NCBI GenBank assembly: GCA_903958915.1
Contig: CAJBVC010000264.1
Span: 1 to 7,229 of the forward strand
Length of the DNA: 7,229 nt
Direction of reading: 5' to 3'
Source of the DNA: an uncultured beta proteobacterium
GTDB taxonomy: Bacteria; Pseudomonadota; Gammaproteobacteria; Burkholderiales; Burkholderiaceae_C
The position numbers were made by a program, and so were the translations under genes. Under the pieces are notes generated by a model, which saw only the letters and a list, made by a program, of their open reading frames with translations, had not been told where the DNA came from and searched no databases. Position 1 is the first letter of the stretch; each line of letters starts with the position of its first letter. Shown here piece after piece: positions 5,726 to 7,229 of the stretch.

Positions 5726-6042
5726 CAGGCACTCCGGTAAGTCAACACCTGGTTGAAGAGTGCGGCTGTCAACGGGTCGGCCAGGTTCGCATTCTGAAAC
5801 GTGTCCAATACCCGTTTTGCCATGACAGATGCTTCGTTGGCTACTTCCTCGGCAGTGCGGGTGTCGTCGAATACGATGCACAGCAACTCGACCTGATGGG
5901 CCACCAACTGCTGTAGGTTTTCTTCAGTCAATGTGTGGCCCGCTGGCAGTATGTTGCTGAGCTGGCGGTCCTGCGCAGGCTCCGAGAGTGTCATGCCTGC
6001 CTTGGCTTCAAAAGCGGCGACATATTTGATTCGATTGCGCAT
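5725..6042 (-). CDS. Small conserved-looking protein in kinase–HDOD cassette
   Basis: This is a 105-residue soluble protein of no assigned function. The region G16-M-T-L-S-E-P through D25, L32-P-A-G35 and L38-T-E recalls the module GMxLxEPVxDxxGxxLLPAGTxLTE seen as short stand-alone proteins or as N-terminal segments next to HD-GYP and HDOD proteins; that likeness is from memory. The middle (about 43–58) and C-terminal half (about 64–104) look helical, with no signal peptide or membrane segment. ATG 6042 was chosen over upstream ATG 6048 and ATG 6069 because AAGGAGG at 6049–6055 is ideally placed six bases ahead of it and would abut or lie inside the longer versions. It begins 31 bp after the kinase stop codon and overlaps the HDOD start codon by one base. 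A role as a partner or adaptor between kinase and HDOD protein is inference from context only. Confidence 0.8.
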   Translation of the reverse strand: MRNRIKYVAAFEAKAGMTLSEPAQDRQLSNILPAGHTLTEENLQQLVAHQVELLCIVFDDTRTAEEVANEASVMAKRVLDTFQNANLADPLTAALFNQVLTYRSA

Positions 6043-6048
6043 CGTCAT

Positions 6049-6055
6049 CCTCCTT
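6049..6055 (-). promoter_or_regulatory. Strong Shine–Dalgarno AAGGAGG fixing the small-gene start
   Basis: On the minus strand AAGGAGG is followed by six bases and ATG 6042. This is the best ribosome site in the window. It decides the start of the 105-residue protein, since the competing ATG at 6048 would directly touch it and ATG 6069 lies upstream of it. Confidence 0.85.
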
Positions 6056-6073
6056 GCTTTTGGGGTCACGCAT

Positions 6074-7229
6074 TCATTTAAGCACCGTGGTCGGTGGTTG
6101 GGCCGATGGTATCCACATCGTCACTGCGGTACCAGAACCAAACTTGCTTTGCACATCAATCTGACCGCGGTGCAGATCAATGATCTCCTTGACGATACTC
6201 ATGCCAAGGCCAGTGCCCGGTATTTTTCCGGATGCATCGGCCCGATAGAAACGTTCAAAGATGCGTTCTTGCTGTTCGGGGGTCATGCCGATGCCCTGGT
6301 CGACGATGCGCAAGCCCACATAACCGTCACGCTCAGCGTTACTGGCTGGAACAAGTTCAATCGTCACTTCTCCGCCCGGCGCAGAGTACTTGTAAGCGTT
6401 GGACACCACGTTGCCAATGGCCTGCGCCAGTTTGCCGCGATCGGCACGAACCCAACAGGCCCTGGCGTCGCCATGTTGCCGTGGCGCCAGGCGGTTTTCT
6501 GGTGTCTTGTAGTTCTCGATGACCTCGCGGGCAAGTTCGTGCAGTTCGATGTCTGCAAGGTTGAAATCCTTGCCGCGGCGTGCTTCGATGCGTGCGAGGT
6601 CCAGCAGTTCGTTCAGGATGGTGACCATCAGGCCGGTCTGCCTATGAATAATCTGCAGGTACTCGCGCTGCTCGTTCTCGGCGAAGTCGAAAGACAGCAA
6701 GAGTTCTGAAAATCCAAAGATGCTCGACATGGGAGTGCGCAGTTCGTGTGCAGCCGTCGACAAAAACTCGCTCTTCATCCGGTCCACCTCCACCTGGTGG
6801 GTGACATCTCTGAAGTAGAGAATTTGCGATACCGTGTCAGCGTTGGACAGGCGTAGCTGCACCTCCACCATCCGCTGGCTGGCCTGAAGCTCGAAAAACC
6901 CTTTGGTGGCCATCAAATCCATGGCATGTGGGCTGGTGTCGGATCTCAGGGCACTCGTGGCTCGCAGTGTGGCCACACTTGGAAAAGGTGCCTGACTTTT
7001 GCACAGCAGCCCAAGCTGTTCCGAGAATGCCTCTTCATCGAGTCCCACCACCGAGGACTCGGACAAACCAGTGATCTGAACGAATGCGGGACTGGCATAT
7101 TTGACCTGACGTTCCTGGTCAAAAGAAACAAAGCCGTCGGGACTGAGTGCGAATATTGCTTTGAGTTGTCCGGCATGCTCACGTTCGCGCTCTTCTACCG
7201 CACGCCGTTCGGTAACGTCGCTGTGTGAA
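6074..7229 (-). CDS. PAS-containing sensor histidine kinase, 5'-truncated
   Basis: This is a sensor histidine kinase that autophosphorylates on a histidine and passes phosphate to a response regulator not seen here. The frame stays open to the right edge (DVTERR followed by a charged helix, then LKAIFALSPDGFVSFD), so the N-terminus is missing and 384 residues are visible. The visible order is the tail of an upstream sensory segment (DVTERR is typical of a PAS/PAC end); one PAS domain at about 22–144, ending RDVTHQVEVD; a HisKA domain with phospho-acceptor H161 in AAHELRTP; and a HATPase_c domain with N-box N277 (NVVSNAYKY), G1 box DQGIGM (310–315), F box ERIFERFYR and G2 box PGTGLGM (337–343). 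A TTG at 7066 could be misread as a start, but it lies inside the PAS domain. No membrane helix is visible, so this part is cytoplasmic. The stop codon is 31 bp before the 105-residue gene, which suggests one operon with it and the HDOD gene. Confidence 0.94.
   Translation of the reverse strand, partial: SHSDVTERRAVEEREREHAGQLKAIFALSPDGFVSFDQERQVKYASPAFVQITGLSESSVVGLDEEAFSEQLGLLCKSQAPFPSVATLRATSALRSDTSPHAMDLMATKGFFELQASQRMVEVQLRLSNADTVSQILYFRDVTHQVEVDRMKSEFLSTAAHELRTPMSSIFGFSELLLSFDFAENEQREYLQIIHRQTGLMVTILNELLDLARIEARRGKDFNLADIELHELAREVIENYKTPENRLAPRQHGDARACWVRADRGKLAQAIGNVVSNAYKYSAPGGEVTIELVPASNAERDGYVGLRIVDQGIGMTPEQQERIFERFYRADASGKIPGTGLGMSIVKEIIDLHRGQIDVQSKFGSGTAVTMWIPSAQPPTTVLK

Noticed and set aside
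5726..5881. 52-residue N-terminal extension of the HDOD protein
   Set aside because: It overlaps the 105-residue gene, is Arg/His/Cys-rich, and the TGATG coupling with GGAG ahead gives a better start at 5725.
5933..6709. 258-residue plus-strand open frame opposite the kinase
   Set aside because: Antisense to the HisKA/HATPase domains, whose motifs are complete; no support for a second gene.
7064..7066. TTG at 7066 as start of the kinase
   Set aside because: The frame continues upstream with a good PAS sequence to the window edge, so this codon is internal.

Overview
The window looks like a chromosomal stretch from a GC-rich betaproteobacterium, most likely Burkholderiales and probably a Comamonadaceae-type genome such as the Rhodoferax or Polaromonas group. 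That rests on three things: MFS transporter followed by ssb, a gspA–gspB pair with betaproteobacterial-looking N-termini, and an intergenic repeat at about 2401–2480 that resembles repeats I remember from that family. The taxonomy is inference, because there is no rRNA or tRNA in the window. Nearly all of it is coding.

Left part, plus strand (1–2392). A 12-TM-type MFS transporter enters from the left edge without its N-terminus. It is followed 25 bp later by ssb, a complete single-stranded DNA-binding protein with the canonical acidic tip. A 78-bp gap then leads into a VapBC-type toxin–antitoxin pair: a ribbon-helix-helix antitoxin and, 3 bp later, a PIN-domain RNase toxin. The gap holds a compact candidate operator/promoter built from three TGATGCT repeats.

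Middle (2393–4870). An 87-bp convergent intergenic region carries the repeat-like, hairpin-forming sequence. Beyond it, on the minus strand, are gspB and gspA, the inner-membrane pair that helps the type II secretion secretin pass and assemble through peptidoglycan. No other gsp gene is present. The proline-rich linker of gspB contains a run of six G-tracts on the plus strand, a strong G-quadruplex candidate.

Right part, minus strand (4871–7229). Three co-directional genes are packed as a signalling cassette, read right to left: a PAS-containing sensor histidine kinase (its N-terminus runs off the right edge), a 105-residue protein of unassigned function, and an HDOD-domain protein. The last two overlap by one base (TGATG), so they are probably translationally coupled. 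gspA follows 51 bp after the HDOD stop codon and could be read from the same transcript, although a hairpin lies between them.

I see no frank novel defence or mobile system. The most interesting material is the kinase–small protein–HDOD cassette, the G-tract array inside gspB, the repeat-built vapBC control region, and the intergenic repeat.
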